NCBI RefSeq assembly: GCF_000025185.1
Contig: NC_013720.1
Span: 3,720,001 to 3,784,000, forward strand
Source: Pirellula staleyi DSM 6068
Lineage (GTDB): Bacteria; Planctomycetota; Planctomycetia; Pirellulales; Pirellulaceae
Direction of reading: 5' to 3'
DNA: 64,000 nucleotides
The notes beneath the pieces were generated by a model. That model was given only the letters and a program-made list of their open reading frames with translations. It searched no databases and was not told the DNA's origin. The position numbers and the translations under genes are program-made. Positions 26,315-33,975 of this stretch are shown here, in pieces; the stretch's first letter is position 1; each line of letters opens with the position of its first letter.

Positions 26315-26809
26315 CGACGCATCCTTTCACTGAGCGGGGGGATGCCAGAGGTCTGCTATCACCCTCGAAGGGGTGTGTGACGAAAATCCTCGTCGTAGCA
26401 GACTCAATCGTTGGGAACCTTTTGCCGATACTAGCGTCTATGACGGGCAACGAGCTCCCCGGAGAACGATCGCTGGCTAGTCTTTAGTGATCGTTCGAAA
26501 CGGGAGTCGTTCTTCAGCTATCACCCTCCTGGGTCGTGCTGGAACGGATGTGCAGCCTTTCTTGCGGCTGAGACTCGAGAATCGGTCCCGTTTTGGTCGA
26601 TATCGAGCACTCAAGCGGTTGGTTGACGATTCGATAGACTCGCTCTAATCGCTATCATCCCCTTGACCGTTAAAGTTTGCTTCCTTAGTTTGACGATAGA
26701 TGGTTGTACAAGACGCCTGAGTGGTTTCGCTCCTCAGCGTGTCCTTTGTAAAGTCAGTAAATTAACTCTTTTGCCTAGACTTACTCTGGCAAATGAGTTT
26801 CGGAAATAG
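26315..26809. other. Gene-free stretch upstream of tRNA-Cys
   Basis: About 495 bases with no credible coding frame. It contains a near-perfect 11-bp hairpin (26464-26496) and three copies of a GCTATCA(C/T)CC(C/T)(C) motif at about 26354, 26517 and 26651. It should include promoters for the small gene pair (leftward) and for tRNA-Cys (rightward), but I could not fix a -35/-10 pair. Confidence 0.5.
26464..26496. other. Hairpin (11-bp stem, 11-nt loop)
   Basis: GAACGATCGCT pairs with AGTGATCGTTC around an 11-base loop; there is one G-T wobble. No T-tract follows on either strand, so a rho-independent terminator is unlikely. It could be a protein-binding inverted repeat or a structured leader. 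Confidence 0.5.
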
Positions 26810-26881
26810 GGCGCCGTAGCCAAGTGGCTAAGGCAGCGGATTGCAAATCCGCCATCGTCGGTTCAACTCCGACCGGCGCCT
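26810..26881 (+). tRNA. tRNA-Cys (anticodon GCA)
   Basis: The cloverleaf is clear. The acceptor stem GGCGCCG/CGGCGCC closes at 26810-26816 and 26874-26880. The D-arm is GCCAAGTGGCTAAGGC and the anticodon arm GGATTGCAAATCC with anticodon GCA. The T-arm contains GGTTCAACTCC. The discriminator base is T (U73), the identity element of Cys tRNAs. The CCA end is not encoded. A strong hairpin terminator follows ten bases later. Confidence 0.97.
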
Positions 26882-26890
26882 CTTGAAATA

Positions 26891-26937
26891 AAATCGCGGC
26901 GATGAGCTTTACCACTCATCGCCGCGATTTTTTTGTT
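26891..26937. terminator. Rho-independent terminator, probably bidirectional
   Basis: A 16-bp perfect stem (AAATCGCGGCGATGAG pairing with CTCATCGCCGCGATTT) with an 8-base loop is followed by TTTTGTTT on the plus strand. On the left the A-rich stretch gives a T-rich tract on the minus strand. It should end tRNA-Cys transcription and also that of the HTTM gene, whose stop lies 35 bases to the right. Confidence 0.93.
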
Positions 26938-26971
26938 TCTTGCTGATCTGTTTACTGTGGCAGGATCGCAA

Positions 26972-28015
26972 CTACTTGGTGGCAGCCATCACGCCACTGG
27001 GAAGTGGATTGCTGGTGATGCTCGAGCTCGCGTGAATGGTTCCAGGTGTCGCAGCTGTTTTCTTCGAACCGAATCGGCGCGTCAAAGCTGCAACGGCTTG
27101 CTTCACCAAATCGGGGCTGAGAAACGCCATGTTGCCAATGATCATGGCAATGCCGAACGTGGGCATCCCGAGGCACAAAGCAATGCCGCCATGAACGGCA
27201 ACCGCCATCGCCAGGCATAGGGGGCGGGTGAAACGGGGCCAAACCAGGAAGCAGTAGAACGTTTCCCAAAACACCGTCAGGTGGGTCAGGATCGAGATGA
27301 TCCAAGGCCAACGCACCATCCAGGTCATATCGAGCGACTGATATTCGAGGCTGGCAAACGAAAACCAAACGGCCGAACCATCCCACCACGTTTCGCCACG
27401 CATTTTGCCGATGCCGCCAAACAGATAGATCACGCACATCTGCACTTGGATCAGCCGCACGGCAATGTTGGTGCTAGCGCGGGGAGTCGGCTCTTCGACA
27501 TTCCCCCGCCGAATAGCGAGCCAGCGATCTACCGAAAAAGCATCCCCCGAGCGGCCCAGCATCAGGTAGAGCGCGATCATCGCATTCACTTGATCGAGGC
27601 CGAAGAGAGCTCCGTTAAGTCGATGGCAATAGGAAAGGGTGAAGAGGCACGCAAGAATCGAAGCGATGCGTGTCTGGTAGCCAACCACCAGCATGGCAAA
27701 AACCACGAGGGCCAGCAGGTGCATGGTCCAGAGCAGGGGAGCAGAGTCGATGTACCAAAGATGGCTGAAAGCGTAGACCTCGCCATCGAAGCCCTTGTTC
27801 AGTAGCACCGATGCGCGGCGGCTGATCCACGCGCTCTTGCCCAGGAAACTCTCGAGGTTGAGCGTCCAAACCAGGTGCGTGTAGAACAGCATGCCACCAC
27901 CCAGCACACGCATCATGGCCAGCGTGTGTGGTTTGGATGGTGTGAACCAGAACCGATCCCAGGCTTTCGCAAGATCCTGAAACCAATCAATCGTGGCTTG
28001 GAGGACGAGATTCAC
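26972..28015 (-). CDS. HTTM-domain membrane protein (vitamin K carboxylase-like N-domain)
   Basis: Polytopic protein of 347 aa with about seven hydrophobic helices. The HTTM layout is visible: TLAMMRVLGGGMLFYTHLVW at the start, a WISRRASVLLN segment, then LLWTMHLLALVVFAMLVVG and VRLIQVQMCVIYLFGGIGKM, which holds the conserved Y-x-x-x-G-x-x-K. WPWIISILTHLTVFWETFY and a C-terminal helix follow. In bacteria these proteins resemble the membrane half of gamma-glutamyl carboxylase but usually lack proof of that activity. It overlaps the upstream gene by four bases (ATGA), so the two are translationally coupled. Confidence 0.88.
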   Translation of the reverse strand: MNLVLQATIDWFQDLAKAWDRFWFTPSKPHTLAMMRVLGGGMLFYTHLVWTLNLESFLGKSAWISRRASVLLNKGFDGEVYAFSHLWYIDSAPLLWTMHLLALVVFAMLVVGYQTRIASILACLFTLSYCHRLNGALFGLDQVNAMIALYLMLGRSGDAFSVDRWLAIRRGNVEEPTPRASTNIAVRLIQVQMCVIYLFGGIGKMRGETWWDGSAVWFSFASLEYQSLDMTWMVRWPWIISILTHLTVFWETFYCFLVWPRFTRPLCLAMAVAVHGGIALCLGMPTFGIAMIIGNMAFLSPDLVKQAVAALTRRFGSKKTAATPGTIHASSSITSNPLPSGVMAATK

Positions 28016-28794
28016 TGGGCACCTCCAGCGGTCTTAGGTTCCACGAGATCGGTGTAGGTATCGGCCGCGTTCAGCTTTTTGCCAAACTCGGTTACTTCGT
28101 TCGGGAAGAGTGGGCGATGCTCGACACGGACGAGCGATACTTTGCCACCAGGATGCAGCGACTCGAGATGTTTAACCATCGAATCGCGAACGGCGACGTG
28201 CTGATCGCGGCGCATTTCCCACGCTTGCTTGGCTTCGCGAAAGAGTGGGAGATCGACACGCTGAAATTGCGTCTTCTGTTCCTGTGTGGCGCCAGCAGGA
28301 GGTGGCGTTGGCTCGACAGGACCCGTTGGCGGCGCGTAGGTATTGTGAAGTGTCTCAGCCATCATGAAGTGGCGATGGTAGAGAAGTCGTGGCCACTGAT
28401 CGGCGAGGCTGGGAAAGGTCTTGTTAATCTTTTCGCGGCCATCGGTGTACGTCACTTCGTAGCGCACCAAGTGGCAAGGGCCAGGATCGGGAGCGAAGAA
28501 GAAGTACCCATGATCGAGATAAAGCATCTGCGAGTAGGGGCGCGCGATGGCGTAGAGGCTGCTCGCAAACGGTGACATCGACTGGTTGCTCACCTGGCAG
28601 GCGAATGCAAACGGACAGATGAAGACCGCCAGCACATGCGCGGCGATGAGTCCGCTGATCAGCAGCCGGACGCGCGGATTGGCCCCCCCCGCTGCGAGCC
28701 AGTCGGTGGAGTTGTCCATCGTGCCTGCTGAGGAGTTTGGCGCGATACGCGAGTCGCCCGATGCCTCGGGCGCATTTGTTCGTCGAGGATTCAT
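28012..28794 (-). CDS. Single-pass membrane protein coupled to the HTTM gene, 260 aa
   Basis: A cytoplasmic N-terminus of about 40 residues is followed by one helix (RLLISGLIAAHVLAVFICPF, about residues 43-62) and an extracytoplasmic domain. This domain includes YLDHGYFFFAPDPGPCHLVRY and LADQWPRLLYHRHFMMAE. The 'YFFFAPDPG' phrase recurs in planctomycete proteins next to HTTM genes as far as I recall, but I know no function. ATG 28794 (MNPRRTNAPEAS) has a GAGAG upstream. The stop overlaps the HTTM start by four bases. A partner role to the HTTM protein is inferred from coupling. Confidence 0.82.
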   Translation of the reverse strand: MNPRRTNAPEASGDSRIAPNSSAGTMDNSTDWLAAGGANPRVRLLISGLIAAHVLAVFICPFAFACQVSNQSMSPFASSLYAIARPYSQMLYLDHGYFFFAPDPGPCHLVRYEVTYTDGREKINKTFPSLADQWPRLLYHRHFMMAETLHNTYAPPTGPVEPTPPPAGATQEQKTQFQRVDLPLFREAKQAWEMRRDQHVAVRDSMVKHLESLHPGGKVSLVRVEHRPLFPNEVTEFGKKLNAADTYTDLVEPKTAGGAQ

Positions 28795-28867
28795 GTCTCT
28801 CGTTATCGACGAAGCTGTGCCGCGCACGCAAACTTTTCGCTCTGGGGTCACCTTTCCGGAAAGGCAC

Positions 28868-28904
28868 GAAAAAACCCTCGTAGCGGCAAAACCGTTACGA
28901 GGGT
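28868..28904 (-). terminator. Rho-independent terminator of the TIGR03000 gene
   Basis: A 13-bp stem (ACCCTCGTAGCGG pairing with CCGTTACGAGGGT, one wobble) around CAAAA is followed on the minus strand by a run of six T. It lies about 80 bases past the stop of the TIGR03000-type gene and before the next minus-strand gene. Confidence 0.88.
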
Positions 28905-28984
28905 CGTAAGTCGAATCACGGATCGCTCGGCAGCAGAATGTGAATTTTCACAATCGCTACCGAACTTCGATGTTCTTTATCGAA

Positions 28985-30049
28985 TTAGTTGCGAGCAGCG
29001 ACCTTGTCACCTTCGAAGTCGAAAGTGAGTTCCTTGGTCTCGCCGCCACGGAGCGAAACTTTCTCTTCCTTCGAGAAGGTTTGGCCACCACGGTTCCATT
29101 CCACGCGGACGGTGTAATCCTTCCAGGCGTTGTCGCCCGAGAGGCCGGTGGTGCGGAATACGCGAGTTTCCCCTTGAGCCTTGGTTTCGCGGCCAGCCAG
29201 GTAGACCTTCGCATCGGCTGGAACGTGCAGCGTCAGCGAGGTTTCAACGCTCTTGGCACTTTCGAAATCGAAAGCAACGTTGGCGGTTTCGCCAGCGCGG
29301 AGATCGACCGTCTTCACCACTTCGAGAGTCTTACCGTCACGGACCAGTTCAGCCTTCACTTCATAGGTGTAGCTATAGCCGGTCGAAAGATTACGCGAGA
29401 CATACTGGCGGTTTTCGCCGGTGCTCGACGTCGATTGACCATTGACGTAAATCTTGGCATCGGCTGGAACGTCGACCATCAACAAACCGTCGGCACGACG
29501 ATTCGAGGTGTCGAGACCAGGAGCTGGTGCCATCGGGGTCATCGGAGCAACGCCTGGATTCATCGGTGTAGTCGATGGATCGGTTGGCACGGTCATCGGC
29601 ACTTCGCTCTCCATGGGAGCGTAGTAATAAGTGCCACCGCTGCCGCCGGATGAACCACCCGACGAGCCGCCGCTCGAGCCACCCGAGCTGCCCCAGCTTC
29701 CGCTGCTGCCACCGCTCGAACCGCCCGACGAACCGCTGCTGCCGTGCCACTTCTTCTTCCAGTGGTGCTTGAACAGGCCGCTGCTGCCGCCCGAGCTGCC
29801 ACCACTGCTGCCCCAGGTATGTCCGCCCGAGCTTCCGCCGCTCGAACCACCCGACGACATGCTGTACGAACCGCTCGAGCCACCCGAGCTGCCCCAGCTT
29901 CCGCTGCTGCCACCGCTCGAACCGCCCGACGATCCACCGCTGCTACCGTGCCAGCGCCAACCGGCCAGGGCTTCGCCAGCGCCTGCGGTCAGCAGAGCCA
30001 GAGCAACCAAGCCACCGGCAGCCAATTTTCGAAAAACATTCGTGCTCAT
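28985..30049 (-). CDS. Exported Ser/Gly-repeat protein with two TIGR03000-type domains
   Basis: Protein of 354 aa. A signal peptide (MSTNVFRKLAAGGL...EALAG, about residues 1-29) precedes about 120 residues of SSGG-type repeats, interrupted by a basic patch (LFKHHWKKKWHG). A linker with PMTPMAPAPG follows. Two copies of the planctomycete TIGR03000 domain lie at about 190-262 (VDVPADAKIYVNGQSTSSTG) and 272-346 (LHVPADAKVYLAGRETKAQG). Both end in an LRGGET/LRAGET turn and a F.F.. strand. The function is unknown; surface or wall association is plausible. The ATG 30049 has GAGAGGA upstream; the frame runs on to 30256 without such a signal. Confidence 0.88.
   Translation of the reverse strand: MSTNVFRKLAAGGLVALALLTAGAGEALAGWRWHGSSGGSSGGSSGGSSGSWGSSGGSSGSYSMSSGGSSGGSSGGHTWGSSGGSSGGSSGLFKHHWKKKWHGSSGSSGGSSGGSSGSWGSSGGSSGGSSGGSSGGSGGTYYYAPMESEVPMTVPTDPSTTPMNPGVAPMTPMAPAPGLDTSNRRADGLLMVDVPADAKIYVNGQSTSSTGENRQYVSRNLSTGYSYTYEVKAELVRDGKTLEVVKTVDLRAGETANVAFDFESAKSVETSLTLHVPADAKVYLAGRETKAQGETRVFRTTGLSGDNAWKDYTVRVEWNRGGQTFSKEEKVSLRGGETKELTFDFEGDKVAARN
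29631..29950 (-). repeat. SSGG-coding tandem repeats
   Basis: Short GC-rich units that read as GGCTCGAGCGGCGG-like variants on the coding strand and specify Ser-Ser-Gly-Gly runs. Two blocks are near-identical (around 29670-29735 and 29865-29940). This indicates recent expansion or duplication and a site prone to slippage. Confidence 0.85.
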
Positions 30050-30537
30050 TAGCAACAATCCTCTCAAAGGTGAACGAAAAGAGGCCACTGGGCCTGTGTA
30101 CTCAAATAGGAGTAGGCGCGAGGTTTCCCTTGAAAACCTAACCAACCCTAGCATGCAATTCAAGCAGTTTGGGAAGTATTTCCCGTTTGCGAAGACTGCA
30201 TTCTTTAGCGAAAATTTTTCGACGGGAGCATTTCCGTAAGCTACAGCGCTGCCCAAGACAGGCTACTACGTAAGCTTATGCCAGAAAACAGCTTGCGCCG
30301 TCAATTGCCAGCAAAACTCCTGTAACTACCCCATTATGGATAGTAGCCTGCCCCTAGTGCTAGCAATTAAGCGGGAGCTTGCAAGAAATGCCACGCTTTA
30401 AATGGCTGTTTAAGTGGCGAAGCGCTAGGGTCTTTAGGAGCCAAGGCTCACTTTTGACGCGAACGCAATTTCTACAGAACTAATTCCCCAAAGAGTGGGG
30501 AGAAGAAGTGTGTCGCAGCCAACCACTAGTTCTGGGC
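30050..30537. other. Gene-free stretch upstream of the TIGR03000 gene
   Basis: About 490 bases without a credible gene. A small hairpin (CCCCA/TGGGG at 30486-30500) lies past the stop of the small membrane protein gene. The leader of the TIGR03000 gene is therefore long. No clear promoter was identified. Confidence 0.45.
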
Positions 30538-30801
30538 CTAGGTTTCTGCGTCGTCGGCGTGCTCGGTGCGGCTGTTTTGCATCGCTTTCATCGCCATTCG
30601 AATCAGCGTGGCAGCGGTGGCGATAATTCCCGCCACCATCAACGCACCACCTTGGAGCATCTGCGTTTGGCGAGTCTTCGTCAGGCTCTCCATCAACTCG
30701 GCTTCGGCCCCAGCGGGTATTTCCATCCCCATCGCTGTGAAAAGTCGATAGGCCCCAACAACTGCGACTCCAATCGTGATGACGATCAGCGGAAACTGCA
30801 T
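30538..30801 (-). CDS. Small two-helix membrane protein, 87 aa
   Basis: Two hydrophobic helices (PLIVITIGVAVVGAYRLF and LQGGALMVAGIIATAATLI) are joined by a polar loop (AELMESLTKTRQTQ), and a charged C-terminus follows. It has no recognised family. GAAGGTG precedes ATG 30801 at suitable spacing. It lies 94 bases upstream of the exported PCMT stop on the same strand and appears to be transcribed on its own or with that gene. Confidence 0.7.
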   Translation of the reverse strand: MQFPLIVITIGVAVVGAYRLFTAMGMEIPAGAEAELMESLTKTRQTQMLQGGALMVAGIIATAATLIRMAMKAMQNSRTEHADDAET

Positions 30802-30895
30802 TTCACACCTTCATATCAAGCCATGGTGGCACCAAGAGTGTGCCGAAACGGGGGGCCCAAATTAACGGTCGGCGCTCAGGAATTCAGAACGACAT

Positions 30896-32224
30896 TTAGG
30901 GGGCTGATGGAGTCTCTGAGGTTTCAGGGATTTCCGCAACTACTTTTTGCAGCGAAATCCCATCGAAGCTCGCCGTCCCCGTCGCGCCGAACAAACCGAT
31001 TCGCAATACACCTTCGCGTGTTTGCGCTGGAATGCGAATCTTCTTACTCTTCTCGGCCCAGTCATGTGTGCCGCGAAAGGGGCCCAGCAAGTGATGCCCC
31101 ATTTGCCGACGATTCTCGTCGTAAAGCGTCACAATAATATAAGCAATGTCATCTCGACCTGGGCCGTCGATCACGTTGTCGGTCTTCACCCACCCCTTCA
31201 TCTCCAGTTCGGGGACCTTACGACCATCAATGGCAAATCCTTGCAGCAAGTGCGAGCTTAAGCCTGGAACGGAATTAGTGAAGCTCACATGGTGTTTTCC
31301 GTCGGGGGAATTCTCGTCGGTCTCCCATCGAATATTCCGCTCGTAATACCAGCCAGGCTGACCACCTGCCGGAAACGCTTCCTGTTCGAAACTCCCGTTC
31401 GCGCACCGGGGATTCGCCGGATCGGGCTTAATTTCCCGGTTGTCCTCGGCTTTGCCCGTCATCGGCACAAACAGGGTGGGGAGGAGCGCTTCGGATTCGA
31501 GTTTTCCATTGCGTTTGCGAAACAGGTAGAGCGTCTGCTCGTAACGCTGTCCCACAGGAACCACCATCAGCCCACCTTCGACCAGTTGATCCTCCAGTGG
31601 TTTGGGAACTTTTTCGGGTGAGCAGGTAACAATAATTTTGTCGAACGGCGCGTGTTCTTCCCATCCCAGATAACCGTCACCCACTTTCGTAAAGACGTTT
31701 TTGTAGCCCAGCCGCGTAAGGGTTTTGGCAGCGTTTTTCCCGAGAGAATCGACAATTTCAATTGAGTACACCTCTTTGACGAGCGGACTCAAGATGGCTG
31801 CTTGATAACCCGAGCCGGTGCCGATTTCGAGCACCTTGTCGGTCGCTTGAGGCTGCAGCGACTCGGTCATGTAGGCCACGATAAACGGACTGCTGATCGT
31901 TTGCGAATCGCCGATCGGCAACGCCATGTCGAGGTAGGCATTCTTACGGTGCGTGATCGTGACAAATTCGTGCCGCAGCGTGTCGCGCATCGACTGAATC
32001 ACACGTTCGTCTTTGATCCCCGAACCAACGATAACTTCCTTCACCATGAAATTGCGGGCGGCGTCGTACTGCGCTTTCGTTTGTGCCGTCGCTGGCATGG
32101 CAGCCAACAGCAGCATCCATGTGGCAATCATCCAAACTAACTTCGCCCAAACCCCACGGACTCTCCCTAAGGAGCAGTCTGCCGGCACAGTTTGATGAGA
32201 GAGTTTGTGTTGCAATGGCTTCAT
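30896..32224 (-). CDS. pcm: Exported protein-L-isoaspartate O-methyltransferase with extra C-terminal domain
   Basis: A signal peptide (about residues 1-48, ending LAAMPATAQT) is followed by a PCMT domain (about 55-235). It has ALPIGDSQTISSPFIVAYM, the SAM-binding VLEIGTGSGYQAAIL (about 131-145), VYSIEI and DKIIVTCSPEKVP. PCMT repairs isoaspartyl residues in aged proteins using S-adenosylmethionine. Beyond the catalytic domain about 200 residues form a second domain (QPGWYYERNIRW, HHVSFTNSVPG, GLFGATGTASFDGISL) with the look of a carbohydrate-binding-like beta-sandwich. A secreted PCMT is unexpected because SAM is cytosolic. ATG 32224 (MKPLQHKL) is preferred over GTG/ATG codons upstream. Confidence 0.87.
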   Translation of the reverse strand: MKPLQHKLSHQTVPADCSLGRVRGVWAKLVWMIATWMLLLAAMPATAQTKAQYDAARNFMVKEVIVGSGIKDERVIQSMRDTLRHEFVTITHRKNAYLDMALPIGDSQTISSPFIVAYMTESLQPQATDKVLEIGTGSGYQAAILSPLVKEVYSIEIVDSLGKNAAKTLTRLGYKNVFTKVGDGYLGWEEHAPFDKIIVTCSPEKVPKPLEDQLVEGGLMVVPVGQRYEQTLYLFRKRNGKLESEALLPTLFVPMTGKAEDNREIKPDPANPRCANGSFEQEAFPAGGQPGWYYERNIRWETDENSPDGKHHVSFTNSVPGLSSHLLQGFAIDGRKVPELEMKGWVKTDNVIDGPGRDDIAYIIVTLYDENRRQMGHHLLGPFRGTHDWAEKSKKIRIPAQTREGVLRIGLFGATGTASFDGISLQKVVAEIPETSETPSAP

Positions 32225-32381
32225 GACGGCAACTTTCGTGAGCAATCGAAATACGCTGACGAGATTCAGGCGTCTCCGGCGTTGTCAGAATGGCTACAAC
32301 AGGAAAAACAGTTGTAGATCTTCTAACTCGACGAGGTCTTACGATCGTATCCAAGGTTGGAGGCTTACGCTCAACTATATC

Positions 32382-32816
32382 CTAGTGCTGATGCGGGGCT
32401 CGAGTCTCCGAGACACCGTACGCTTCTTTTTCAAACGGATTATCGAAATAGGGATCAAGACCGACACACCAGAGCCAGAGGGAATACCCCAGGTAAGCGG
32501 GTATGAAAAAAGGCCCGAGCAGTTCGTACTGCGCGACATGAATCGCCTCGTGCGAGCGTGTTTGGTCGAGTAGAGGTCGCGAACGGGCTAGAACGACATG
32601 CCCCAAGGTGATTGCCGACGCACCACCAGCGATCGGCATCTTGCCGAGAATCCAGGCCGGAACCCCACCCCAAAACTCAAGCACACGGCCAGTTCGCTGT
32701 GCGCCACCCCCGGTGGCGAGTCCCAGCAAACCAAACATCGCGCCGACCAGCGACCACGGCGCTGCCCAGGTGAGCAACCACAAAGTCCAAGCTCGCTGGG
32801 AAATGCGAGAATGCAC
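32382..32816 (-). CDS. Small membrane protein with HExxH zinc-peptidase motif, 144 aa
   Basis: Two hydrophobic helices (WTLWLLTWAAPWSLVGAMFG and VPAWILGKMP...ITLGHVVLA) precede the motif HEAIH (residues 89-93). FFIPAYLGYSLWLWCVG follows, then NPFEKEAYG with candidate third-ligand Glu128 or Glu131. This is the arrangement of a minimal gluzincin, as in DUF4157-like or M48-like peptidases, though the protein is very short. GTG 32816 has CTGGAGA upstream; ATG 32927 and TTG 33011 are alternatives in the same frame. Upstream is the divergent aldolase operon. Activity is not proven: His and Glu may instead bind heme or be structural. Confidence 0.7.
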   Translation of the reverse strand: MHSRISQRAWTLWLLTWAAPWSLVGAMFGLLGLATGGGAQRTGRVLEFWGGVPAWILGKMPIAGGASAITLGHVVLARSRPLLDQTRSHEAIHVAQYELLGPFFIPAYLGYSLWLWCVGLDPYFDNPFEKEAYGVSETRAPHQH

Positions 32817-33104
32817 GCGGTATCTCCAGGGACTACAAGGGAGATGGGAAAGTACGCACTCAAGCCGACGAGGGCCTGCAACAGGTGCCCGCGACGAAGA
32901 AGAATCCTCGGGGCTCGAAAGTTGCATTTTCGCCGCTTCTTTCGGGTGACGCAAACCTCTCTTCAGGAAAACGATGACTTTCCAGCCGACTGTTTCTCGC
33001 TTGGGCGGCAACAGGGCGTTGCAACGTCGCGCTGGGGCCTAGTACGCTACACCACTTATCGCTCCGCACTTCCACTGGTCCTCTCTCGAAGCAGCAAGCA
33101 AACG

Positions 33105-33902
33105 ATGCGAAAAAATATCGTCAAAGAAAAGCTACATCGTGGTGAAGTTAGCTACGGCACTTGGCTTTCGCTGGGGGACCTCTATGCCACCCGCGTGCTA
33201 GCGCGCATGGGTTGGGACTGGCTGACACTCGATATCGAACACTCCGCAATCGACTGGTCGCAAGCGGCCATGATTTTTGGTGCCGTGGCCGACGCTGGAT
33301 GCGTGCCACTCGCGCGTGTCCCCGAGGGGCAGCATCACCTGATTAAGCGTGTGCTTGATGCCGGTGCCTGGGGGGTTGTCGTACCGATGGTCGACACCGT
33401 GGAGCAAGCCAAAGCGGCTATCGCCGCCGCTTATTATCCACCGGTTGGAAATCGAAGCGTCGGGGGTGGCATGCACGCCATGAATTTCGATGCCACCGCA
33501 GGAGACTACTACGCTCAAGCCAACGACAACATCTTGGTGGTGTTGCAGACCGAGAGTCCCCGTGGCGTCGCGAACGCCGAAGCAATCTATAGCCTGCCGG
33601 GGGTCGATGCCATTTTCATCGGTCCGAACGATCTGAGGTTCCAGATGCGCCAGCCCGATGGGACCTTTCCCACCGCAGAAGAGCACGAAGCTGCCGTGCA
33701 GGCGGTTATCGCTGCGGGTAAGAAAACGGGTTGTGCCACCGGCATACACGCCATGGACCCCGACAACGCCAAAGAGCGCGCCGCCCAAGGCATGCAGTTT
33801 CTGGCGGTCGGCAGCGACCTGCGGCTGATGACCCTCGAATCGCAGCGAACCTTGTCGGTGCTGCATCCCGATCGCTCGACCAAGGATTTGGCACGCTACT
33901 AA
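33105..33902 (+). CDS. HpcH/HpaI family aldolase
   Basis: Class II pyruvate-dependent aldolase of 265 aa. The TIM-barrel marks are WLSLGDLYATRVLARMGWD, DWLTLDIEHSAID, GVVVPMVDTVEQA, QTESPRGVANAE (metal-ligand Glu) and GPNDL (metal-ligand Asp). Family members cleave 4-hydroxy-2-oxo acids such as 2-dehydro-3-deoxyglucarate or 4-hydroxy-2-oxoheptanedioate to pyruvate plus an aldehyde. ATG 33105 begins MRKNIVKEKLHRGE; an in-frame extension upstream is not protein-like. It is first in a run with a UPF0261 protein (73 bases on) and a TIM-barrel protein, so all three probably act in one catabolic route. Confidence 0.9.
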   Translation: MRKNIVKEKLHRGEVSYGTWLSLGDLYATRVLARMGWDWLTLDIEHSAIDWSQAAMIFGAVADAGCVPLARVPEGQHHLIKRVLDAGAWGVVVPMVDTVEQAKAAIAAAYYPPVGNRSVGGGMHAMNFDATAGDYYAQANDNILVVLQTESPRGVANAEAIYSLPGVDAIFIGPNDLRFQMRQPDGTFPTAEEHEAAVQAVIAAGKKTGCATGIHAMDPDNAKERAAQGMQFLAVGSDLRLMTLESQRTLSVLHPDRSTKDLARY

Positions 33903-33975
33903 TCGTCTGCGAGTCTGGGCCTGTTTTCTTTGCAGCAATAATCCTCCCTAACCTCTCGCGGGAGCTACCGATCCG

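Noticed and set aside
26810-26937. The tRNA as an integration site
   Set aside because: No partial tRNA copy, integrase or direct repeat of the tRNA 3' end was found in the window; the region ends in an ordinary terminator.
29631-29950. Repeat array that might look like CRISPR or a satellite
   Set aside because: Units lack spacers, are in frame and encode Ser-Gly runs in an exported protein; no cas genes are near.
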